Positions 22,935 to 29,152 of a stretch of 29,152 nt of DNA are shown here, in pieces. The notes below the pieces were generated by a model. That model was not told the DNA's origin, ran no database searches, and saw nothing but the letters and a program-made list of their open reading frames with translations. Position 1 is the first letter of the stretch. Each line of letters starts with the position of its first letter. Both the position numbers and the translations under genes were made by a program. The stretch covers positions 1 to 29,152 of the IMG/VR virus record IMGVR_UViG_3300020364_000316. One strand, given 5' to 3'. The DNA is from a virus.

Positions 22935-23851
22935 TATTTTATTACTCCCAATAGTTCAATTAACATAGCCATAGCATTGATCTCCTTATCAACTACCTGA
23001 CCATCACTTAACTCATACTTAGCAATTACTAAAATACATTCAGCTACATGACCCTTTCCATAACTATCTACTTCATCATATAATAATCTAAACAAATCTG
23101 CGAAATCTCTAATCTGAGAGTCTGCTACTAACTGTCTTATATTTTTAAATGCACTTTTTCTATCTTGTGTCTTTAATATTTCTAATAACTTTAACTTATA
23201 ATCATTCTCTACTATACTCTGTTTATCAACTACCAACTTACCATTAATGGACTGTCGTTGCGCAGAATTTATAACTCGTCTAATATCAGGGTATCCAGAA
23301 TTTACTAATATTTTCAAATCATCTAATTCATAAACAATATTTTCCTCTTTGAGAATCTGAACCATTCTTTGTGCAACTTCTGACCTAGAAGGTGGTATTA
23401 TTTGAAAAGACTGACAACGACTTTGTATTGGGTCTATGATCCTCTCTACATAATTACAAGTCAAGATAAATCTACAATGTTTTGAAAATGTTTCCATAAG
23501 GTTACGAAGAGCAGCTTGGGAATGAGGACTTATATAATCTACCTCATCTAAAGTAATAATTTTATTATCTTTAAAACCAATTGTAGAAGCAAAATTTCTA
23601 ACTTTAGGTATCAAATCATCAACTCTTCTTACATCTGATGCGTTAATATATAGATAATCACATTCTATCTGATTCACTAATATTTTTGCGAGAGTGGTCT
23701 TACCTGTACCAGCCTTCCCATATAGAAGAAGATGTGGTAAGTCGCCACTCTCTATATACACCGACACTTTACTTTTGAGATGATCGTTCCCAATGTATGT
23801 GTCGAGAGAGGAAGGCCGATATTTTTCTACCCATAATGTATTACTCGTCAT
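22934..23851 (-). CDS. 44: Clamp-loader ATPase, gp44-like
   Basis: The large clamp-loader subunit: an AAA+ ATPase that, as a tetramer with gp62, opens the sliding clamp and loads it at primer ends. WVEKYRPSSLDTYIG is the family opening, GKAGTGKT (45-52) is Walker A, LDEVD (101-105) is Walker B, TCNY (131-134) is sensor 1, and SRC (144-146) carries the trans-acting arginine finger that defines clamp loaders. It has 305 residues, close to T4's 319. AAAGGATTTT precedes the ATG, which overlaps the Mom-like gene by 11 bases. All key catalytic residues are present. Confidence 0.95.
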   Translation of the reverse strand: MTSNTLWVEKYRPSSLDTYIGNDHLKSKVSVYIESGDLPHLLLYGKAGTGKTTLAKILVNQIECDYLYINASDVRRVDDLIPKVRNFASTIGFKDNKIITLDEVDYISPHSQAALRNLMETFSKHCRFILTCNYVERIIDPIQSRCQSFQIIPPSRSEVAQRMVQILKEENIVYELDDLKILVNSGYPDIRRVINSAQRQSINGKLVVDKQSIVENDYKLKLLEILKTQDRKSAFKNIRQLVADSQIRDFADLFRLLYDEVDSYGKGHVAECILVIAKYELSDGQVVDKEINAMAMLIELLGVIK

Positions 23852-24611
23852 AAAATCCTTTTTCGTGTACTTCGTGTTTAATAACTTCTGCTTTATTGAT
23901 AGCTTCCTTTGGATAAGGTAACTGAGGATGTTTCAAGTTAGTAATAAATAGTTTCTTTTCTTTTCTACTACCAATAAAAAATAAATATCTATGTTTTTCT
24001 GCTTCCTTCTTTAACCAAAATGTATGTCCAATTCGATTTTTTAAATGTTCAGCATTACTACTACCATACATAGAGTAAACAGTTCTACTATGAATCCATT
24101 CTCCATCTTCTTCTATTTTCAAACTAAACGTAGGAGCCATTTGAATATCTCCACATCCTTGATACAACCAATTGGTTGCTTGATATATTTTTCCAGTATG
24201 ATTCTGCTCTGGATCGGCATATGAAATCAATACCTTTACATCTGGTGCATTTTTCTTTAACCATTTAAATGATTGTGAAATAACAAACGATTCTATATTT
24301 TTTCCATAATCATCATAAATAACTAACCGAGTTAGTTCCAATATATTCTTAGTAGTAAGTTCTAAGTCCTCTTTAAATATTGAACCTAGAACTCTTCTAC
24401 CTATTGGATATCCGTAAGCAATACATCCAATAAGTTTTTCTTCTTTTTCATTAAAAAACTTATGTTCATTATCAGATTGATAAAATATGCCTATTGGATA
24501 TCTACAAGAAGATAATCTACCACTATAGTGATTCTTCTCTATAAACTTCCTAGCTATTGGTTTTGAAACTAATCTAAGTGATACTTTTAAAGTATCAACA
24601 TACTCTTCCAT
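23841..24611 (-). CDS. Mom-like GNAT-fold DNA-modification protein (first of two)
   Basis: This is a 256-aa protein related to the shorter copy at 21154-21768. ELTRLVIYDD (92-101), NIESFVISQSFKWLKK (105-120) and SYADPEQNHTGKIYQATNW (130-148) repeat the same conserved string. An IEKNHYSG segment (24-31) is also shared. It carries about 70 further residues after the core that the other lacks. Mom-type enzymes modify adenine in phage DNA and thus protect it from restriction. It lies between gp45 and gp44 with a TAATG overlap at the start. There is no clear Shine-Dalgarno, so it may depend on translational coupling to the clamp. Which base and group it handles is unknown. Confidence 0.78.
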   Translation of the reverse strand: MEEYVDTLKVSLRLVSKPIARKFIEKNHYSGRLSSCRYPIGIFYQSDNEHKFFNEKEEKLIGCIAYGYPIGRRVLGSIFKEDLELTTKNILELTRLVIYDDYGKNIESFVISQSFKWLKKNAPDVKVLISYADPEQNHTGKIYQATNWLYQGCGDIQMAPTFSLKIEEDGEWIHSRTVYSMYGSSNAEHLKNRIGHTFWLKKEAEKHRYLFFIGSRKEKKLFITNLKHPQLPYPKEAINKAEVIKHEVHEKGFYDE

Positions 24612-25330
24612 TAGTCAACATCAGTAATTGCAACTAAATAATAAGTAGCATCATATTCATCTACTTTAAAATTTATACGTGCCAATCCTTGTTCACTAAT
24701 TTCAAGTACTGCACTTTCACATTCTTTATTTGCTACTAATACATCCTTAAATAAATCAGCATTAAAAGAAACTTTTTTCATATCAACATAAGTTTCTGTT
24801 TTTACTGGAATTGTAACTCTATTTGTATTTATCTTTGAATACCCAATAACTAATTTAACTACATCATTATCTGTTATCACAGTAAAACTATCCGTATCTG
24901 ATAATGCAGATTTTCCAGCTATAAATTTCTGAATAAAAGTATTATCAACTTTTACCTGTAATCCAAATTCTGGAAGATCTTTTAGTGATGGGGGATTATT
25001 AATAACCGATAAATCTGATAACATATAGTTAACTGTAGCATTAGAATCATCTACTTTTAATGCAATAGCCTTATCTCCAGCCTTCATCAAGTTTAATTCA
25101 ACGTCATCAGATAAAACTCCTAAAAGCTTAACCATTTGTTCTGTATCATAAACTCCAAGACTAATGTCTTCAAAAGACCATCCATTCATTGATAGTTCAC
25201 CTAAAAGTGATTTGTCTCCAGTCATAAATCTAGTCTGTAACTTTTTCTTACCACTGTTCAAAATGACTGAATTGACATTACCACCTAAATGATATTTATC
25301 AATAAACCGAGTCAATTTATGTTTATCCAT
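24611..25330 (-). CDS. 45: DNA polymerase sliding clamp, gp45-like
   Basis: This is a 239-aa T4-type sliding clamp, a processivity ring of three subunits around DNA. LQTRFMTGDKSLLGEL, VYDTEQMVKLLGVLSDDVELNL and FQKF-like segments in the second half fit the two-domain clamp fold of gp45; T4's is 228 aa. The overall strand pattern and the gene's position between polymerase and clamp loader are the main support, because clamp sequences drift widely. A strong AAGGAG lies at 25339-25344, with a TATAAT-like box at 25348-25353 just upstream. The 86-base gap before it is the longest in the replication block and may hold a promoter. Confidence 0.85.
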   Translation of the reverse strand: MDKHKLTRFIDKYHLGGNVNSVILNSGKKKLQTRFMTGDKSLLGELSMNGWSFEDISLGVYDTEQMVKLLGVLSDDVELNLMKAGDKAIALKVDDSNATVNYMLSDLSVINNPPSLKDLPEFGLQVKVDNTFIQKFIAGKSALSDTDSFTVITDNDVVKLVIGYSKINTNRVTIPVKTETYVDMKKVSFNADLFKDVLVANKECESAVLEISEQGLARINFKVDEYDATYYLVAITDVD

Positions 25331-25338
25331 TTTACTTT

Positions 25339-25373
25339 CTCCTTATTATTATAACCTATATATACATATATAT
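25339..25373 (-). promoter_or_regulatory. Candidate leader of the clamp gene: AT element, TATAAT-like box and Shine-Dalgarno
   Basis: On the minus strand this 35-base stretch reads ATATATATGTATATA (25359-25373), then TATAAT (25348-25353), then AAGGAG (25339-25344) ahead of the gp45 ATG. The same 15-base AT element is at 17853-17867 ahead of the RHH-like gene. A matching -35 box is not obvious. A phage-specific promoter is possible, but AT-rich composition makes such strings less surprising. Confidence 0.3.
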
Positions 25374-25396
25374 AAGTGAGTTTGTTCAAAATTAAA

Positions 25397-25446
25397 AGAA
25401 TCTTTCTATAGTCTTACTAGCAGAATCTTTCTATAGTCTTACTAGC
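25397..25446. repeat. Perfect 25-bp tandem duplication at the polymerase 3' end
   Basis: The 25 bases at 25397-25421 are repeated exactly at 25422-25446. The upstream copy on the minus strand encodes the polymerase's last residues and the second copy lies across and after its stop codon at 25417-25419. With one copy removed, the frame would read on as ...TIERFF and stop; with both it ends ...TIERFC. So the duplication swaps the final Phe for Cys without changing the protein length. Confidence 0.95.
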
Positions 25447-27924
25447 ATCAGTTGGTTCTCCCCAATCCATGGTATCGTAAAACATAGTTATTTTTTTCTT
25501 TAATGATTTACTATAAATTTTATCATAATCAACACTTTCTCTTATAAACGACAAAATTTCTATAGGGTCTTCATGACCTTTGTACGCTAAAGTTTCCAAT
25601 CCATATTGATTCTTTTTTAAATACACCCATTTTATTTTACTTATATTTTCTATCTTACTATACTTCTTATCTCTATTAAAATGTTTCAATAAATCATTGT
25701 ATGCAAGTGCAGCTTTAACGTGAACTGGAGCTCCTTTATAATATCTTGAAAACATAGAAGTATTTTGTTCATCTGCTTGCAAATATTTACTCATACCTTT
25801 TACTGTAGTAGGTGTTGCTATTTCATCTATATCCATAGTTTTCATTTTATCTTTAAAATTTAATATTCTTTCATCAATTTTTTCCTTTGGAACATCCGAT
25901 AATATATCTTCTAAAACTTCTTTAAGTATTAGTCTAAGAGCTGTAGGGAAATTGCTTCTAACTGTATCTATTCCCTTCATTAATATTTTATTAACCTTAA
26001 CTCCATTATCACTAATAATTTTCATTCCATATCTTTTCTTAACAATAAACAATCCAGATCTCGCTATAATTTCTTGCTTAATTTCAAATCTATGATTATC
26101 AATATTACAAAATCTCTTTGAAAATTGACCATACATTCTATTAATAAAACTTTGAACTTCTGATGCAATCTCACTAATTCTTTGAGTCATCATTACATCA
26201 CTTAATTTTTGATTTGGAAAACGTTTTTCAATTATAGGTAATGCAGAAAAGAACACTGAATCAGTATCAATATAAATACAATAATCTTTATCATCACCTA
26301 ATTCATTATTATAAAAATGATTACCAATAACTTTTGTATATTTAATTAATTCCTGTCCAGTAGTAGTAACTGCTTCAGCATTATCTAAATCATAAAAACG
26401 AAATACTGGCAATCCTAACACACCATACAATGAATTTAATACAACTTTTTGAATATACTGCATTCTATTAAAATACTGATACTTTTCCATATTATCTTCA
26501 TCTGCAAACTTTTTCATAAGCTTTCTATATTCATTTCTTTTATCAAACCACGATGAAAGTAGAGATGGTATTAAACCTTTTTTATTATTTCTATAAATTA
26601 CACCATTTGTAGAAATTGAAACGTTATTATTATCTAAATATTCTTTTAATTTTACCTCTGATAACTTAACTTCTTTACCACTTTTATTAACAAGAGTATA
26701 TGTTTTATTTATACCTGTTACAAACTCTCTAGCATTCCAACCATCTACTTTTCCAACCTTAGTCTCTGGGGATATATTTAAACTCATAATTGTAGATGGA
26801 TACATAGAGGTAATATCTAAATCATAAACCCATTCATATTTACCTCTTTGTGGATCTTGAACATAAGCACCAATAAACTTTTCATCCTTTTTAATTAATT
26901 CTTTTCCCCTTGGATCTTTATTTGGAGCAACTATACCTAACTTTTTTAAATATACCAAAATAGCTCCTTCAAGATATCTACTTGACATATGAATATCCTC
27001 ATAAGGAACATGACCTAAATGACAAATACCTCTAGCTATATCAATAAAATCTAACTTATCATTCAATTTTTTAACTAATCTAACGTCATGAATATTATAT
27101 TCAACAAATCTTTTTAAATCACTTTCATATAAATCATTAAGTGTACCTTCATAAGAAATTTTCTTTATCCCTAATTCACTATTTGCTATATCATCCAATC
27201 TGTATGAAGATTTTTGACTGAATGTAAATCGTTTATATAACGCTAAATAATCTAAACAAGATACTCCAGCAATTCCAAATTGTTGACGATAATTACTGTA
27301 ATGTACTTGATCAATATGAGAAAGACAGTTTGCTACATCTTGTCCTAATATTTGACTAGCTCTATTATACAGATATGGAATATCAAAATTATTAGTATTC
27401 CATCCACTTAATATAGTTGGTTGTATTTCCCTATATTTAACAAAAAACCTATTTAAAAGTTCTGGTTCACTTGAAAATGCTTCAACGGTTATGTTTTCAC
27501 CAAAATCTACATCTAAACTAAGAGATTCATCAAGAACATAACAGTAATATTTATCCATTATTGAATCATATAATGCGATAGATGTAATTTTATTTTCCGC
27601 TTTTGAAGGTAACGGAAACCCTTTAGTAACTTCAACTTCAATATCAAAAAACATAATACGATGACCTTCTGACATATCATCAGAATCAGTATAAGTATCT
27701 ACAAGGGTTCTCATTTCAGGATTAACATCAGATTCATATAACCCAGTTTGATTTTTTTCCCATTTATAAATTTTCTTTAATCTATCACCATATAACGATA
27801 CGTCTCTACCATTCCTATCTTTAATGTAAGCATAATGCTTATAGGGTAGAACTACATGACCTTTCCGATCATCCCAAATATGTACTTTCTTTTTGTAATT
27901 ATCGTAATAAATATTTTGAAACAT
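25417..27924 (-). CDS. 43: Family B DNA polymerase, gp43-like
   Basis: This is the phage replicative DNA polymerase with a 3'-5' exonuclease, 835 aa against 898 in T4. Exonuclease motifs: D94/E96 in FFDIEVE, the GWNTNNFD segment (174-181), and Y276/D280 in YNIHD. Polymerase motifs: A, DITSMYPS (370-377); B, KxxxNSLYG (493-501); C, YIDTDS (551-556), plus the KKRYG segment. All catalytic acids are present. The start is supported by an N-terminal domain like T4-type polymerases, but there is no Shine-Dalgarno: the sequence before ATG is GGGGTTTTTATAATCTAA. The C-terminal tail ERFC is altered by the 25-bp duplication; in T4-like phages the extreme C-terminus binds the sliding clamp. Confidence 0.97.
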   Translation of the reverse strand: MFQNIYYDNYKKKVHIWDDRKGHVVLPYKHYAYIKDRNGRDVSLYGDRLKKIYKWEKNQTGLYESDVNPEMRTLVDTYTDSDDMSEGHRIMFFDIEVEVTKGFPLPSKAENKITSIALYDSIMDKYYCYVLDESLSLDVDFGENITVEAFSSEPELLNRFFVKYREIQPTILSGWNTNNFDIPYLYNRASQILGQDVANCLSHIDQVHYSNYRQQFGIAGVSCLDYLALYKRFTFSQKSSYRLDDIANSELGIKKISYEGTLNDLYESDLKRFVEYNIHDVRLVKKLNDKLDFIDIARGICHLGHVPYEDIHMSSRYLEGAILVYLKKLGIVAPNKDPRGKELIKKDEKFIGAYVQDPQRGKYEWVYDLDITSMYPSTIMSLNISPETKVGKVDGWNAREFVTGINKTYTLVNKSGKEVKLSEVKLKEYLDNNNVSISTNGVIYRNNKKGLIPSLLSSWFDKRNEYRKLMKKFADEDNMEKYQYFNRMQYIQKVVLNSLYGVLGLPVFRFYDLDNAEAVTTTGQELIKYTKVIGNHFYNNELGDDKDYCIYIDTDSVFFSALPIIEKRFPNQKLSDVMMTQRISEIASEVQSFINRMYGQFSKRFCNIDNHRFEIKQEIIARSGLFIVKKRYGMKIISDNGVKVNKILMKGIDTVRSNFPTALRLILKEVLEDILSDVPKEKIDERILNFKDKMKTMDIDEIATPTTVKGMSKYLQADEQNTSMFSRYYKGAPVHVKAALAYNDLLKHFNRDKKYSKIENISKIKWVYLKKNQYGLETLAYKGHEDPIEILSFIRESVDYDKIYSKSLKKKITMFYDTMDWGEPTDASKTIERFC

Positions 27925-27938
27925 TTAGATTATAAAAA

Positions 27939-28003
27939 CCCCATTTTCGATACTGGAATATACAACTAAAACCCTATATAGATTCTTTTTATGGAAAATG
28001 GGG
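27939..28003 (-). promoter_or_regulatory. Long-loop 10-bp inverted repeat before the polymerase gene
   Basis: CCCCATTTTC at 27939-27948 is the exact complement of GAAAATGGGG at 27994-28003. In the minus-strand transcript the second arm is followed by TTTTTAT, 14 bases before the polymerase ATG. That is the form of an intrinsic terminator with an unusually long (45-base) loop. Its first arm overlaps the hairpin at 27999-28022, so the two cannot form at the same time. Possible attenuator; not tested. Confidence 0.4.
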
Positions 28004-28022
28004 AGTATATTTCAACTCCCCA
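27999..28022 (-). terminator. Probable intrinsic terminator after the TonB receptor
   Basis: An 8-bp perfect stem (TGGGGAGT at 27999-28006 with ACTCCCCA at 28015-28022) with an 8-base loop lies about 10 bases beyond the receptor's TAG. On the minus strand it is followed by a short ATTTTCC stretch, so the U-tract is weak. It would stop transcription from the receptor gene before the polymerase, unless the overlapping long-loop pairing forms instead. Confidence 0.5.
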
Positions 28023-28031
28023 ATAAGCCAT

Positions 28032-29152
28032 CTAAAAATTCACAGACATTCCTACATTAAAGTATCTTGGTGTTCCAAGAAATACTTCAGCATTATGTGC
28101 TGCGTGAACTTTGTCCCCATAGCTATTATATTGACTATGGTCCACTGCATCTTGTACAAATATTGCGTCTGTCGCATTAAATATATGTGCAAAAGCGGTG
28201 AAGTTATACCCACCAATAGTAGGTAGGGCATATGAAGCATGTAAATCCACTTTGGAATATCCAGGTGCTTTCCATACTTGTTCTCTATCTGCATCGGCGT
28301 CTGAACCATCATACTCTCTTGCGTCAGGACTCCAATCAGAATAATTATCATCATACTGATTGTATACTGCCTGTAATTGTAATCCTTTTACAGGAGTAAG
28401 AGTTCCAACAAGTGCGTAAGATGTTTGAGGTTGATCACCTACAAACAAACCATCAAGTGCGTAAGAATACGGAGTGGTTGTTTGTCCAATGACTTGACCA
28501 TCTTCGTTAAACTCATCTTCTTGATAGTTACCATCGGCATCACCATCGAACTTCCAAGTTCCAATACTTACTATAGCATCTAATCTAAGTAAATCAAGTA
28601 CTTGTGTAGAAGCTTCAACTTCAATACCTTGGTGTTTCTGATTAATTCCACTTAGGAATATAACATCAGTATCACCACTGGAACCTTGTCCAGATGTTAC
28701 AGATTTGGTAAGATTTCTGTCTTTCCAATCTGTACTGTATGCACCAACCTTGATATTTCCAACAGCTGACGAAAAGTTTACACCAGCTTCTGAGCTGACG
28801 AATCTTTCGTTTGCAGGATCTGAAGCAACTGTACCATCAAAATAAATTACATTATCCATGATGGGTGGTTTTTCAACAATACCAAAGTTACCAAAAACAC
28901 TAACGTTATCGGAAACATCGTACATTGCTCCACCTTTGAACTGAGTAGTACTAATAGCTTCAGCTTTTATTACTTCATCAGCAACTGTGAAATGATCTTG
29001 GTAAGAGTATTTAATACTTGATACTCCAGCCATACCATAAGCAGAAAGTGGACCTGAAGAATAAGATCCTTGCAGGAATCCACCTAACCAATCAACTGTA
29101 GTTTCATTGTGATAAGCAATAATATCACCTAACTCAACATTTTTACCATCAG
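28032..29152 (-). CDS. TonB-dependent outer-membrane receptor, C-terminal part (5' end outside window)
   Basis: The minus-strand frame is open from the window edge (29152) to a TAG at 28032, at least 372 codons; an internal ATG at 29033 is not the start. The protein is a run of alternating beta-barrel strands such as GGFLQGSYSSGPLSAYGMAG, LQAVYNQYDD and VDLHASYALPTIGGYNFTAFA. It has the receptor-typical HIFNATDAIFV turn near the end and finishes YFNVGMSVNF with a C-terminal Phe, as outer-membrane barrels do. Such proteins import iron chelates, vitamins or sugars, powered by TonB. The plug domain lies outside. The DNA is visibly less AT-rich than the phage genes, consistent with recent host origin. 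It runs in the same direction as the polymerase gene and is followed by a hairpin. A contig-assembly join is the main alternative. Confidence 0.85.
   Translation of the reverse strand, partial: DGKNVELGDIIAYHNETTVDWLGGFLQGSYSSGPLSAYGMAGVSSIKYSYQDHFTVADEVIKAEAISTTQFKGGAMYDVSDNVSVFGNFGIVEKPPIMDNVIYFDGTVASDPANERFVSSEAGVNFSSAVGNIKVGAYSTDWKDRNLTKSVTSGQGSSGDTDVIFLSGINQKHQGIEVEASTQVLDLLRLDAIVSIGTWKFDGDADGNYQEDEFNEDGQVIGQTTTPYSYALDGLFVGDQPQTSYALVGTLTPVKGLQLQAVYNQYDDNYSDWSPDAREYDGSDADADREQVWKAPGYSKVDLHASYALPTIGGYNFTAFAHIFNATDAIFVQDAVDHSQYNSYGDKVHAAHNAEVFLGTPRYFNVGMSVNF

Noticed and set aside
25397-25446. Direct repeat considered as a CRISPR unit or att site
   Set aside because: There are only two units, in direct contact with no spacer, and the copies cover coding sequence. 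A local tandem duplication explains it better.
28052-28354. Minus-strand 100-aa frame within the TonB receptor
   Set aside because: It is in another frame of the receptor gene, with no ribosome-binding site or recognisable domain.
1-29152. tRNA genes or an insertion sequence
   Set aside because: No cloverleaf-like stretch, transposase motif or terminal inverted repeats were noticed by eye. Gaps between genes are too short for most of these.

Overview
This is an AT-rich, densely packed stretch of a tailed-phage genome, most likely a marine T4-like myovirus. Every supported gene lies on the minus strand, so transcription runs from high to low coordinates. Genes overlap by a few bases or sit a few bases apart. 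The phage assignment rests on a complete T4-type replication set: family B DNA polymerase (gp43-like), sliding clamp (gp45-like), clamp-loader ATPase (gp44-like) and a recognisable small clamp-loader subunit (gp62-like).

Layout in transcription order. (1) 29152-28032: the C-terminal barrel of a TonB-dependent outer-membrane receptor, open at the window edge, with visibly less AT-rich DNA than its neighbours. It looks bacterial in origin and is the most unexpected gene here. (2) 28031-27925: a short gap with overlapping inverted repeats that could form alternative hairpins. (3) 27924-19347: the replication/nucleic-acid block. The 45-44-62 order of T4 is kept, but extra genes sit between its members: two Mom-like GNAT-fold proteins, two ClpP-like serine proteases and a small basic protein. 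A DUF1599-type nucleotide-modification-associated protein and a RecB/Cas4-like nuclease with a probable Fe-S cluster follow. A 25-bp tandem duplication covers the last codons of the polymerase. (4) 19345-17495: small accessory genes, namely an unknown protein, a P-loop sulfotransferase-like protein, a SLOG-domain protein, a ribbon-helix-helix candidate and a 48-aa coiled-coil ORF. (5) 17481-1: about 17 kb of glycan-biosynthesis genes. These include two GT4 enzymes, GT2, GT9 and DUF616-like enzymes, a kinase-like/GT2 fusion, a short nucleotide-sugar dehydrogenase, a cupin, two methyltransferases, a half-length DegT aminotransferase, and the GDP-L-fucose pair (GDP-mannose 4,6-dehydratase plus GDP-fucose synthase). 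A partial GT-like gene runs off the low-coordinate end.

Taken together, the window shows a replisome with candidate DNA-modification enzymes inserted in it, followed by a long operon able to make GDP-fucose and to assemble or decorate a polysaccharide. That glycan could remodel the host surface during infection or decorate the virion. The host is probably a Gram-negative bacterium, because a TonB receptor and a GT9 heptosyltransferase-like enzyme only make sense with an outer membrane; this is inference. No tRNA, rRNA, CRISPR array or insertion sequence was seen. No non-coding stretch exceeds about 110 bases.
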